From CADEED01 sp036677145 (GTDB lineage Bacteria; Pseudomonadota; Gammaproteobacteria; Steroidobacterales; Steroidobacteraceae): a stretch of DNA of 64,000 nt. Positions 52,888 through 60,224 of this stretch are shown piece by piece. The stretch covers positions 1 to 64,000 of the forward strand of contig JAKFFF010000092.1 of NCBI GenBank assembly GCA_036677145.1, in the 5' to 3' direction. The position numbers were made by a program, and so were the translations under genes. Below the pieces are notes generated by a model, which saw only the letters and a program-made list of their open reading frames with translations, ran no database searches and was not told where the DNA came from. Position 1 is the stretch's first letter, and each line of letters begins with the position of its first letter.

Positions 52888-54303
52888 ATGGCGAACGACA
52901 AGATTCACATCGAGTTTCCGGGGCGTATTGTTTTCATCGGTTTTGGCAGCATCGGCCAGGGCACGCTCCCGCTCGTTTTGCGTCACATCGGCATTCCGAA
53001 AGAGCGTGTCACGATCATCACGTCCGACGATCGCGGCAAGAAAGTTGCCGAGGAGTACGGCGTCAAAGTTGTGAAAGTGACGCTGACTCGCGACAACTAT
53101 CGCCGTGAGCTCGATCCGTACATCGGCCGTGGCGATTTCGTACTCAACGTGTCGGTCGACGTTTCCTCGCTCGCGCTGATCAAGTTGTGCTGGTCGAAGG
53201 GCGCGATGTACCTCGACACCTGCATCGAGCCGTGGCCGGGTGGTTACACCGACGCGACGATTCCGCACGCGAAGCGCACGAATTACGCATTGCGCGAGGA
53301 GGCGTTGGCCCTGCGCAAGGAAGGCGGACGCGCACCTACCGCCGTGATCACGCATGGCGCGAATCCCGGTCTCGTTTCGCATTTCGTGAAACAGGCGTTG
53401 CTCAACCTCGCCTCGGACTCCGGAGTTGATGCCGGCAATCCGTCCTCGCGCGACGCCTGGGGTCAGCTCGCGCGCAAGCTCGGTGTCAAGGTGATCCACA
53501 TCGCCGAGCGCGACACGCAGCTTGCGAGCAAACCCAAGGAGTTCAACGAATTCGTCAACACCTGGTCGGTGGACGGCTTCGTCAGCGAGGGTCAGCAGCC
53601 CGCCGAGCTCGGCTGGGGCACCCACGAGAAGAATTTCCCGCGCGACGGCAAGCGTTATGACTTCGGCGGCGGTTCGTCTATCTATCTCATGCAGCCGGGC
53701 GCCGCGACACGGGTGCGCACCTGGACACCCAAGGCCGGACATTTCCACGGTTTCCTGATCACACACGCCGAGGCGATTTCGATCTCCGACTATCTGACCG
53801 TGCGACAGAGCTCCGAGGTCGTGTACCGGCCCACCGTGCACTACGCCTATCACCCGAGCGATTCGGCCGTGGTTTCCGTGCATGAATTCGCGGGCCGGAA
53901 CTGGCACCTGCAGGACCGTCAACGCATCCTGATGGATGAAATCATCTCCGGCACCGACGAACTCGGCGTGCTGCTCGCGGGCCACAAGAAGAACGCGTAC
54001 TGGTTCGGTTCGCAGCTCACGATCGAGGAGGCGCGCAAGCTCTGCCCGCACAACAATGCGACCAGCCTGCAGGTCACGGTGTCGTGTCTGTCGGGAATGA
54101 TCTGGGCCATGGAGAATCCGAACGCCGGAATGGTCGAGCCCGACGAAATCGATTTCCGCCGCAATCTCGAAATCTCGCTGCCATATCTCGGCACGGTCGC
54201 GGGGACCTACACGGACTGGACGCCGCTGCACGATCGCGAGCGGTTGTTTCCGGAGGATCTCGACAAGACGGATCCCTGGCAGTTCAAGAACGTCCGGGTC
54301 TAG
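52888..54303 (+). CDS. hss: Homospermidine synthase
   Basis: The 471-residue NAD-dependent enzyme makes homospermidine from putrescine. The Rossmann motif FIGFGSIGQGTLPL is at the N-terminus. CWSKGAMYLDTCIEPWPGGY, ITHGANPGLVSHFVKQAL and the TDELGVLLAGHKKNAYWFGSQL block match bacterial Hss. I chose MANDKIH (52888); a start 13 codons earlier is possible. It lies near speA, so this organism probably routes arginine through putrescine to homospermidine. Its TAG shares a CTAG with the stop of the convergent gene. Confidence 0.92.
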   Translation: MANDKIHIEFPGRIVFIGFGSIGQGTLPLVLRHIGIPKERVTIITSDDRGKKVAEEYGVKVVKVTLTRDNYRRELDPYIGRGDFVLNVSVDVSSLALIKLCWSKGAMYLDTCIEPWPGGYTDATIPHAKRTNYALREEALALRKEGGRAPTAVITHGANPGLVSHFVKQALLNLASDSGVDAGNPSSRDAWGQLARKLGVKVIHIAERDTQLASKPKEFNEFVNTWSVDGFVSEGQQPAELGWGTHEKNFPRDGKRYDFGGGSSIYLMQPGAATRVRTWTPKAGHFHGFLITHAEAISISDYLTVRQSSEVVYRPTVHYAYHPSDSAVVSVHEFAGRNWHLQDRQRILMDEIISGTDELGVLLAGHKKNAYWFGSQLTIEEARKLCPHNNATSLQVTVSCLSGMIWAMENPNAGMVEPDEIDFRRNLEISLPYLGTVAGTYTDWTPLHDRERLFPEDLDKTDPWQFKNVRV

Positions 54304-54662
54304 TAGCGCTCGATCGTAGCGGATGGCGGCCGCAGCGGCGGCCGCTGGTTCGCGAGGCGCAGCGCCATGCCGCTCACTATTGCCGTAAGTGAGAACGCCG
54401 CCGCCGCGATGGTCCGGCGGGCGACCTCCGCGGGTGTCAGGTCGGCTCGCGTGAGGTCCGGCAGACCGAACACCAGTACGACGAACAGCGGCAGTAGATA
54501 GAGAACCGTCACGGCGGTGCGCGTCCAGTAGGTTACGGACGCGCCGGTCGTGCACATCAGTTCCAATTGCCGGCGCAGCGGCTCGCGGATGGTTACGACA
54601 GTGAGCGAACTCGCGACGAGCGCGACTCCGATGGCCGTGACCAGGGTCGAGAAGGGGGTCAT
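54300..54662 (-). CDS. Small membrane protein of unknown function
   Basis: The 120-residue protein has about three hydrophobic segments (LVTAIGVALVASSLTVVTI, TVLYLLPLFVVLVFGL, IAAAAFSLTAIVSGMAL). I do not recognise a family. Its ATG overlaps the stop of the epimerase gene by four bases, so it is the last gene of the GbsR operon. Its stop overlaps that of hss at CTAG (54300-54303). Confidence 0.7.
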   Translation of the reverse strand: MTPFSTLVTAIGVALVASSLTVVTIREPLRRQLELMCTTGASVTYWTRTAVTVLYLLPLFVVLVFGLPDLTRADLTPAEVARRTIAAAAFSLTAIVSGMALRLANQRPPLRPPSATIERY

Positions 54663-55582
54663 GAGGGCGCTCCTGTGCCGCGCAGGAGATCGCGCAACGC
54701 GCCCTCCAGCCCGGGATGCGTGAATTTGAATCCGGATGTCTCCAGCCTGCGAGGTGCGACGCGTTGGCTGCGAACGAGCAGATCCGACATCTCGCCGAGA
54801 GCCACGCTCAAGAATGCGGCGGGCACCCGCAGCCACAACGGCCGGTGCAACACACGCGTCAGTGCGCGCTGGAATTCCCGCTGGCGCACCGGCTCGGGCG
54901 CGACTGCATTGATCGCGCCGCGCATCGTCTCGTCGTCGAGAGCGCGTTCGACGACGCGCACGAGGTCGTCGATGTGGATCCACGACATCCATTGCGACCC
55001 GTCGCCGAGCACCGCGGCGCCGCCGAGTTTCGCGGCCAGCGCGAGCTGCTTCAGGATGCCGCCGTCGCGGCCGAGCACGAGACCGATACGCAGGTTCACG
55101 GCACGGATGCCCTGCGCTTCGGCCGCGTTCGCCGCGGCTTCGCGTTGCAGACACAACTGCGACTGGAAGACGTCCTGCGGGGGTGAGTTCTCGTCGAGCC
55201 AGCCGTTGTCGCCCGAGCCGTAGAAGCCGATCGCGCTGGCGCTCACCAGTACGCGTGGCGGCGAGGCGCGTTGCGCGCTCCATGCGAGCACCGCCTGTGT
55301 CGGCTTCACGCGGCTGTCGATGAGCAGCTGTCGCCGCGCCCGGGTCCACGGAGGGCCGACGACCGGCGCACCCGCCAGGTTCACCACGCCGTCGATCGGT
55401 GAAGCCGGCGGAATCTCGGCGAGCGCACTAACTACCTTCACCTGGTCGCCGAACAAGCGCCGCGCCTTTGCGACATCACGCGCCCACACCCACACCGAGT
55501 CGCCGCGCGCCAGGAGCGCGCGCACGATGTGCGGGCCGATGAAACCGGTCGCGCCGGTGAAGAGAATTCCGCGTGGGCTCAT
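54659..55582 (-). CDS. TIGR01777-type NAD(P)-dependent epimerase
   Basis: The 307-residue protein has the extended short-chain dehydrogenase fold. GATGFIGPHIVRALLARGD binds the cofactor; VVNLAGAPV, LVSASAIGFYG and LRIGLVLGRDGG are family blocks, as in YfcH-like epimerases. The C-terminal DUF1731-like part (FKFTHPGLEGALRDLL) is present. The substrate is unknown. It overlaps DUF4166 upstream and the membrane-protein gene downstream by four bases each, so the set is one operon. Confidence 0.88.
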   Translation of the reverse strand: MSPRGILFTGATGFIGPHIVRALLARGDSVWVWARDVAKARRLFGDQVKVVSALAEIPPASPIDGVVNLAGAPVVGPPWTRARRQLLIDSRVKPTQAVLAWSAQRASPPRVLVSASAIGFYGSGDNGWLDENSPPQDVFQSQLCLQREAAANAAEAQGIRAVNLRIGLVLGRDGGILKQLALAAKLGGAAVLGDGSQWMSWIHIDDLVRVVERALDDETMRGAINAVAPEPVRQREFQRALTRVLHRPLWLRVPAAFLSVALGEMSDLLVRSQRVAPRRLETSGFKFTHPGLEGALRDLLRGTGAPS

Positions 55583-56256
55583 GCTTCCTCGAAGGCGCAG
55601 AAGCGGCCGGTCTGGAAGAACAGTTCGCCGAACCATGGATGCATCACGATCATCGTGAAGCGGAACCAGCCATGGCCGAGATCGACGTGTTCGACGTGGG
55701 TGACGCCGGGAGAGAATACGCGCGGCAGCCACAGCTTCAAGCCGAAGGCGCGATCGCCGGATCCGGGATCGCCAAATCCGAGATCAAAATAATAGCCTTT
55801 GCTCACGAAGTGCAGCACGCCGCCGTCTTCGTAGACGTCGAGCGGCATGTTGAGCCGCGCGGGAAGTTTTTCGATGAGTTCGCGCCCCTCGACCACTTTC
55901 GTGGAGCGCACCCGGTGCCGGCTGTCAGCCCATTCGTACACTCGCGTCCACACGACGCCCTGGGCGTCGGGTTCGACCAGCACGCGCGCGGGCACATCGG
56001 TGCCGCAGCGCGGAGTGACGGGCATGCCGAACAACACGCCCAGCCACGCGAACAGCCGGCCAAGCAGGCTCGCGCGGACGATCTCGAAGGCACCCGCGTA
56101 GGTCACGGCGGCGGTGGTTTCATCGAAGCGCTCGCGCACCGCTTCGGGAAGACGGTGCCAGGCTGGCGCGCCGAGCAACTCGCGCAATCCATGCCGCCTG
56201 CCGCCGCGAACGGCTTCGGCCGTCAGGGTGCGGGGCAGGGCGCTGGCTTGCGTCAT
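55579..56256 (-). CDS. DUF4166 domain protein
   Basis: The 225-residue protein matches DUF4166, a domain often found joined to or beside short-chain dehydrogenases. It has no clear signal peptide. Segments such as WTRVYEWADSRHRVRSTKVVEGRELIEKLP and FGLKLWLPRVFSPGVTHVEHVDLGHGWFRFTM look like a lipocalin-type or lipid-binding beta sheet. It sits ten bases after the GbsR-type regulator gene and overlaps the epimerase, which supports a shared lipid-related role. Confidence 0.8.
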   Translation of the reverse strand: MTQASALPRTLTAEAVRGGRRHGLRELLGAPAWHRLPEAVRERFDETTAAVTYAGAFEIVRASLLGRLFAWLGVLFGMPVTPRCGTDVPARVLVEPDAQGVVWTRVYEWADSRHRVRSTKVVEGRELIEKLPARLNMPLDVYEDGGVLHFVSKGYYFDLGFGDPGSGDRAFGLKLWLPRVFSPGVTHVEHVDLGHGWFRFTMIVMHPWFGELFFQTGRFCAFEEA

Positions 56257-56266
56257 GTGAGTTCCG

Positions 56267-56791
56267 TCAGTCGCCGATGACTTTCGCGATGCGTTCGCCC
56301 ATGCGCATCATCTTGAGCAGCGTCTTGCGTGGCAGGCGTTTCATCGCGTCGAACCAGCGGGTGACCGTTTCGAGGAACTCGAGCTGCGTGACGATGCGCG
56401 CGCGCACCGCGGCGGGCGTGTCGCGATCCTTCTCGAGCTGCGCGGCGCATTCCCGCAGCGCGGCGAGCGTCGGATCGAGCTCGCGCTTCTTGCGGCCGTC
56501 CATGATCGCGCGGATCACTTCCCAGGTGTCCTGCTGAGCAGTGAAGAAGTCGCGGCGATCGCCGAGCTCGTGGGTGATGTGCACCAGGTCCCAGGAGAGC
56601 AGTTCCTTGAGTCCGGTGCTGATGTTGGAGCGCGCGATGCCGAGCGTCTCGCCGATTTCGTCGGCGTTGAGGGGTTTCTCGGACAGGTACAGCAGCGCAT
56701 GGATCTGCGCTACGGAGCGGTTCATTCCCCAGCGGCTGCCCATCTCGCCCCAGTGCACGATGTAGCGGCGCATGGTGTCGGTGAGGTGCAT
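56267..56791 (-). CDS. GbsR/MarR-type transcriptional regulator
   Basis: The protein is about 174 residues with a winged helix-turn-helix: NRSVAQIHALLYLSEKPLNADEIGETLGIARSNISTGLKELL and the wing HITHELGDRRDFF. It belongs to the GbsR branch of the MarR group. MHLTDTM (56791) is chosen as start because GGACGGAACG precedes it. It heads an operon with DUF4166, epimerase and a membrane protein. An 8-base inverted repeat lies 15 bases before its start and is a likely autoregulatory operator. Confidence 0.88.
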   Translation of the reverse strand: MHLTDTMRRYIVHWGEMGSRWGMNRSVAQIHALLYLSEKPLNADEIGETLGIARSNISTGLKELLSWDLVHITHELGDRRDFFTAQQDTWEVIRAIMDGRKKRELDPTLAALRECAAQLEKDRDTPAAVRARIVTQLEFLETVTRWFDAMKRLPRKTLLKMMRMGERIAKVIGD

Positions 56792-56806
56792 ATCGTTCCG
56801 TCCGTT

Positions 56807-56826
56807 ATTTCTGTCGTCACAGAAAT
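56807..56826. promoter_or_regulatory. Inverted repeat, likely GbsR-type operator
   Basis: ATTTCTGT and ACAGAAAT (56807-56814 and 56819-56826) are perfect arms around CGTC. The site lies 16-35 bases before the start of the GbsR-type gene, where repressor binding would block its transcription. The assignment to this regulator is inferred from position. Confidence 0.6.
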
Positions 56827-56931
56827 TATAGACGGCGGCCGGGCATCCGCAAGCGGGAAAGCTACTTAATTCCGGGTTTTTGCGGCGCCGCGAGTGCCGC
56901 GCTTGACGGATGCCGGTGACCGGGAGTACTA

Positions 56932-56957
56932 ATTGCTTAATTAACGAATTAGGCAAT
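56932..56957. promoter_or_regulatory. AT-rich palindrome, likely ArsR-type operator
   Basis: ATTGCTTAATT (56932-56942) pairs with the complement of AATTAGGCAAT (56947-56957) at 10 of 11 positions around a 4-base centre. It ends six bases before the ArsR ATG and is far more AT-rich than its surroundings. Its size and symmetry fit a winged-helix dimer site. Confidence 0.65.
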
Positions 56958-56963
56958 CATTGA

Positions 56964-57287
56964 ATGCAGCTCGATCGCGTATTCGACGCACTGGCCTCGC
57001 GGCCGCGCCGCGAGATCCTCGCGTATCTGTCCAAGGCTGAACTCACCACCACCGAGCTGGCCGAGCGCTTCTCGATGAGTACGCCGGCGATCTCGCGGCA
57101 TCTGTCCGTACTCGAGAACGCGGGCCTGGTGCGCAGCGAACGCCACGGTCAGCGCGTCCTGTACGCGCTCGTGCCGGACAATCTGGTCAACACGCTTACC
57201 GGCTTCGCCTTCGAGGTGTGTCCGGTGGCGGGTCCACTCAAACGCGAGTCGCGCGCGCTCGCGCGCCGCAAGCCGAAGACCACCTGA
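56964..57287 (+). CDS. ArsR/SdpR-type transcriptional repressor
   Basis: The 107-residue winged-helix protein has the helix-turn-helix LTTTELAERFSMSTPAISRHLSVLENAGLVRSER. It lacks the CxC-type metal site of ArsR/SmtB and is closer to SdpR-like repressors. Its start has almost no leader: a palindrome sits right before it. The desaturase gene starts with a GTG two bases after its stop, so it likely controls its own operon. Confidence 0.88.
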   Translation: MQLDRVFDALASRPRREILAYLSKAELTTTELAERFSMSTPAISRHLSVLENAGLVRSERHGQRVLYALVPDNLVNTLTGFAFEVCPVAGPLKRESRALARRKPKTT

Positions 57288-57288
57288 C

Positions 57289-58272
57289 GTGACCGGCGCA
57301 CCGCTACCTGCGAGCCTGTCGCGGCACCGCGTGCGCCATCGCGACGTGGCGCAGGTGTGCGACGGCGAGGTGCGCTTCTCGCCCGTGAAGGGCGCGTGGT
57401 TTCTCGGCATGGCGGGCGCCGCGGTGATCGGCGGCGCGCTGACGTTCAGCCCGGCGGCGCTCGTGTTGTATGCCGTGAGCACCGCGCTCGTGCTGCTGTT
57501 CGGCCATTCGCTCGGCAGCCACCGCAAGTTGATTCACGACAGCTTCCAATGCCCGCGCTGGCTGGAATACCTGCTCGTGTACCTCGGCGTGCAGGTCGGG
57601 CTCGCGGGTCCGCTGGGTCTGCTTCGCCAGCACGAACTGCGCGACTACGCACAGCGTCTGCCCGTGTGCCACGACTATCTACGTCACGGCCGGCCATTCT
57701 GGATCGATGCGTGGTGGCAACTCGTCTGCGAGCTGCGGCTGCGTCACGAGCCGACACTGGTGATCGAAGGCCGCATCGCAAACGATCGCTTCTATCGCTT
57801 TCTCGAGCGCACCTGGATGTGGCAGCACCTTCCCTGGGCATTGTTGTTCTACGCCTGGGGTGGCTGGGGTTTCGTGTTCTGGGGCGTATGCGCGCGCGTG
57901 ACCACCGGCGTGTTCGGCCACTGGATCATCGGATTCTTCGCGCACAACCATGGCGGAATGCATCACGTCGTCGATGGCGCGGCGGTGCAGGGGCGCAACG
58001 TGCGTTTCACCTCGCTGCTGACGATGGGCGAGTGCTGGCACAACAATCACCATGCGTTTCCCGGTTCCGCGCGGCTCGGTCTTCATGCGGGCGAATGGGA
58101 TCCGGGCTGGTGGGCATTGCTTGCGATGCGCCGGGCGGGACTCGCCTGGGGATTCCGGCTGCCGGCCGACCTCGCGCCGCGCGCCGAACTGCGAGCGCAT
58201 GTTGAAGTCAGGACCGAACCGCCCGGTGAGAAGCGCTGCCGCTTCTGCCCGGCGCGCGCCGCCGCCACGTGA
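57289..58272 (+). CDS. Fatty-acid desaturase-like membrane enzyme with variant second His box
   Basis: The 327-residue protein has about four membrane helices and a di-iron desaturase layout. The first His box is HSLGSHRKLIH and the third is HNNHH in MGECWHNNHHAFPGSARLG. The second, normally HRxHH, reads RQHELRDYAQRLPVCHD, so His spacing is changed. It may be a distinct subfamily that desaturates or hydroxylates an unusual acyl chain. It starts with GTG two bases after the ArsR stop, and its TGA overlaps the GTG of the next gene. A Cys pair lies near the C-terminus (RCRFCPA). Confidence 0.8.
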   Translation: MTGAPLPASLSRHRVRHRDVAQVCDGEVRFSPVKGAWFLGMAGAAVIGGALTFSPAALVLYAVSTALVLLFGHSLGSHRKLIHDSFQCPRWLEYLLVYLGVQVGLAGPLGLLRQHELRDYAQRLPVCHDYLRHGRPFWIDAWWQLVCELRLRHEPTLVIEGRIANDRFYRFLERTWMWQHLPWALLFYAWGGWGFVFWGVCARVTTGVFGHWIIGFFAHNHGGMHHVVDGAAVQGRNVRFTSLLTMGECWHNNHHAFPGSARLGLHAGEWDPGWWALLAMRRAGLAWGFRLPADLAPRAELRAHVEVRTEPPGEKRCRFCPARAAAT

Positions 58273-59306
58273 AAAATCCCTACGCCTCACCCGAGACGCA
58301 GCCGGTAGTTCGGCCCGAGCGGCGGTTGCCGTTCAGCGGCTGGTGGGCCGTGGGATGCGGCGCACTCGTGGGACTCGCATTGCGTCTGGCGTTCTGGGGC
58401 GAGCCCGACCGCGCGTACTCGGCCATGCTCGGAGCGTTCATCATCGGTTCGCCGCTGCTGGTCGGTGTCGTCACGGTGTACGTGGCCGAACTCACGGAGC
58501 GGCGCAGCTGGCGGTACTACTTCTTTGCGCCCGTCGTCGCCACCGTGCTGTATGTGGTCGGTTCTCTGCTGCTGCTGATCGAGGGCTGGATCTGCGCCAT
58601 CGTCATCATCCCGATGTTCGCGGTGGTCGGCGGACTCGCGGGCCTGCTCATGGGCGCGATCTGCCGCGCGACGAACTGGCCGCGGTCCTCCGTCGTCGGT
58701 TGTTTCGCGGCGTTGCCGCTGCTCATCGGCGCCGTCGAACACCAGATTCCGTCCGCATCGCTCGACCGCGAATCCGAACACGCCACGTTCGTCGCGGCCC
58801 CGCCGGCGGTAGTTTGGCGGCAGCTCATCGATACCCGTGACATCCGCGCGGACGAAGTCGATGACGCCTGGATGTATCGCATCGGTGTGCCCGTGCCCGA
58901 GGCGGGTGTCGGGGCGCTGCAGGACGGTGAGCATCTGCGCCACATCACGATGGGCAAAGGCGTCCGCTTCGACCAGGTGGCGACCGAGTGGCGCGAGAAC
59001 GAGCGCGTGAGCTGGCGCTACCGGTTCGCGGAGAATTCCTTCCCGCCCGGCGCGCTGGATGATCACGTGCGCATCGGCGGGGAGTATTTCGACGTCGGCG
59101 AAAGCACGTATTCGCTGACGCCGGTTGCGGGCGGCACGCGGTTGTCCTTGCGCATGCGTTATCGCGTCAGCACACATTTCAACTGGTACGCCGGCCGTGT
59201 CGCCGATTTCCTGATCGCCGACTTCTCCGAAACGATCCTGGCCTTTTACGCCCGGCGGGCCTTGCAGGCCGCGGCGGATCAACCCGCCTCGGAACCCACT
59301 TCGTAA
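58269..59306 (+). CDS. Membrane protein with C-terminal SRPBCC-like domain
   Basis: The 345-residue protein has four to five hydrophobic helices in the first 160 residues. A soluble domain follows (about 165-330) that resembles the START/SRPBCC lipid-binding fold: HATFVAAPPAVVWRQLIDTRDI, then VSWRYRF, and the closing TRLSLRMRYRV. It may bind a lipid made by the adjoining desaturase. It starts with GTG overlapping the desaturase stop. Its 3' end overlaps greB by 28 bases on the opposite strand. Confidence 0.7.
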   Translation: MKNPYASPETQPVVRPERRLPFSGWWAVGCGALVGLALRLAFWGEPDRAYSAMLGAFIIGSPLLVGVVTVYVAELTERRSWRYYFFAPVVATVLYVVGSLLLLIEGWICAIVIIPMFAVVGGLAGLLMGAICRATNWPRSSVVGCFAALPLLIGAVEHQIPSASLDRESEHATFVAAPPAVVWRQLIDTRDIRADEVDDAWMYRIGVPVPEAGVGALQDGEHLRHITMGKGVRFDQVATEWRENERVSWRYRFAENSFPPGALDDHVRIGGEYFDVGESTYSLTPVAGGTRLSLRMRYRVSTHFNWYAGRVADFLIADFSETILAFYARRALQAAADQPASEPTS

Positions 59307-59794
59307 CGGATCGCGACGATCGCGAGCACGCGCTCGCCGCCGGGGAGATTCACGGTCACCTCATCGTCGAGCGCCTTCCTCATCAGCGCGCGCGCCAGCG
59401 GCGCATCCATGCTGATGTAGCCCGGCGCCTGGTCGAACTCATCGGGCCCGACGATCCGGTGCACGAATTGCTTGCCGTCGATGTCCTCGAGTGTCACCCA
59501 CGCGCCGAAAAACACGCGGTTGCGGTCGCTCGGCGGCTTGTCGACCACCGTCATGCCATCGAGTCTCTTGCGCAGAAAACGCACGCGCCTGTCTATTTCG
59601 CGCAGGCGCTTCTTTCCGTACGTGTATTCGGCGTTTTCGGAGCGATCGCCCTGGGCGGCGGCTTCCGAGACCGCCTGCGTCACGCGCGGCCGTTCCACGC
59701 GCCACAACTCATCCAGCTCCTGTTTCAGGCGCAGCTCGCCGGCGGGCGTTATGAACTGGGATCCGGGTTTCTCTGCAGGTCTGTAGCGGCTCAC
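59279..59794 (-). CDS. greB: Transcription elongation factor GreB
   Basis: The 171-residue factor rescues arrested RNA polymerase by stimulating cleavage of the transcript's 3' end. The N-terminal coiled-coil (about 15-80) carries the acidic tip in QGDRSENAEYTYGKKRLREID. The C-terminal FKBP-like domain (VFFGAWVTLEDIDG, ISMDAPLARALMRKALDDEVTVNLPGG) is intact. It has the GreB rather than GreA pattern. It starts with GTG. Confidence 0.93.
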   Translation of the reverse strand: MSRYRPAEKPGSQFITPAGELRLKQELDELWRVERPRVTQAVSEAAAQGDRSENAEYTYGKKRLREIDRRVRFLRKRLDGMTVVDKPPSDRNRVFFGAWVTLEDIDGKQFVHRIVGPDEFDQAPGYISMDAPLARALMRKALDDEVTVNLPGGERVLAIVAIRYEVGSEAG

Positions 59795-59900
59795 GAGTTA
59801 AATCTTATGTGATGAATGTCTCAGTCGGGCGCACCCCAGCCAGCGGGGTCTGTGCAGCGCCTCACAGCCGCCTTTCGGGGGGCTCACTACTCTGTCAGCC

Positions 59901-60095
59901 ATGGCAGCCCGCTATTACACGCACTTTGTCACGAGCGCCGAGCCCGCGCACTCGAGCGAATGGAGCGGGGTCATCGAATTGACGCATCCGCTCGGCGAAC
60001 GCAAGGACTCGAAGGAACTGCGCCGGCTGCTGGCCGCGAACTTCGAGATCGACGCCGAGGACATCAAGATTCTGCAAGTCGCGAGACTGCACTGA
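59901..60095 (+). CDS. Small conserved-looking protein, 64 residues
   Basis: I do not recognise this 64-residue cytoplasmic protein. It reads as a folded mini-domain with strand VIELTHPLGERKDSKELRRLLAANF and helix EIDAEDIKILQVARLH. The start lacks a clear ribosome-binding site. Its reality is supported by its protein-like composition and by the strong intrinsic terminator 59 bases downstream in a stretch with no other gene. Confidence 0.6.
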   Translation: MAARYYTHFVTSAEPAHSSEWSGVIELTHPLGERKDSKELRRLLAANFEIDAEDIKILQVARLH

Positions 60096-60154
60096 TTTGA
60101 GGTTGAGTGGATCCCCTAGCGGACTTCTATCCCTTCATCGAAAGTCCGCCTTCT

Positions 60155-60189
60155 AAAGCCCCGAGCCCCAAAAGCTCGGGGCTTTTTTT
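60155..60189 (+). terminator. Rho-independent terminator after the 64-residue gene
   Basis: AAAGCCCCGAGC (60155-60166) and GCTCGGGGCTTT (60174-60185) form a perfect 12-base stem with a 7-base loop, followed by more T residues. It separates the small gene from the M13 peptidase gene. Confidence 0.93.
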
Positions 60190-60224
60190 ATACTCCCGGC
60201 AACGAAAGATTCCCTGGGGTTTCC

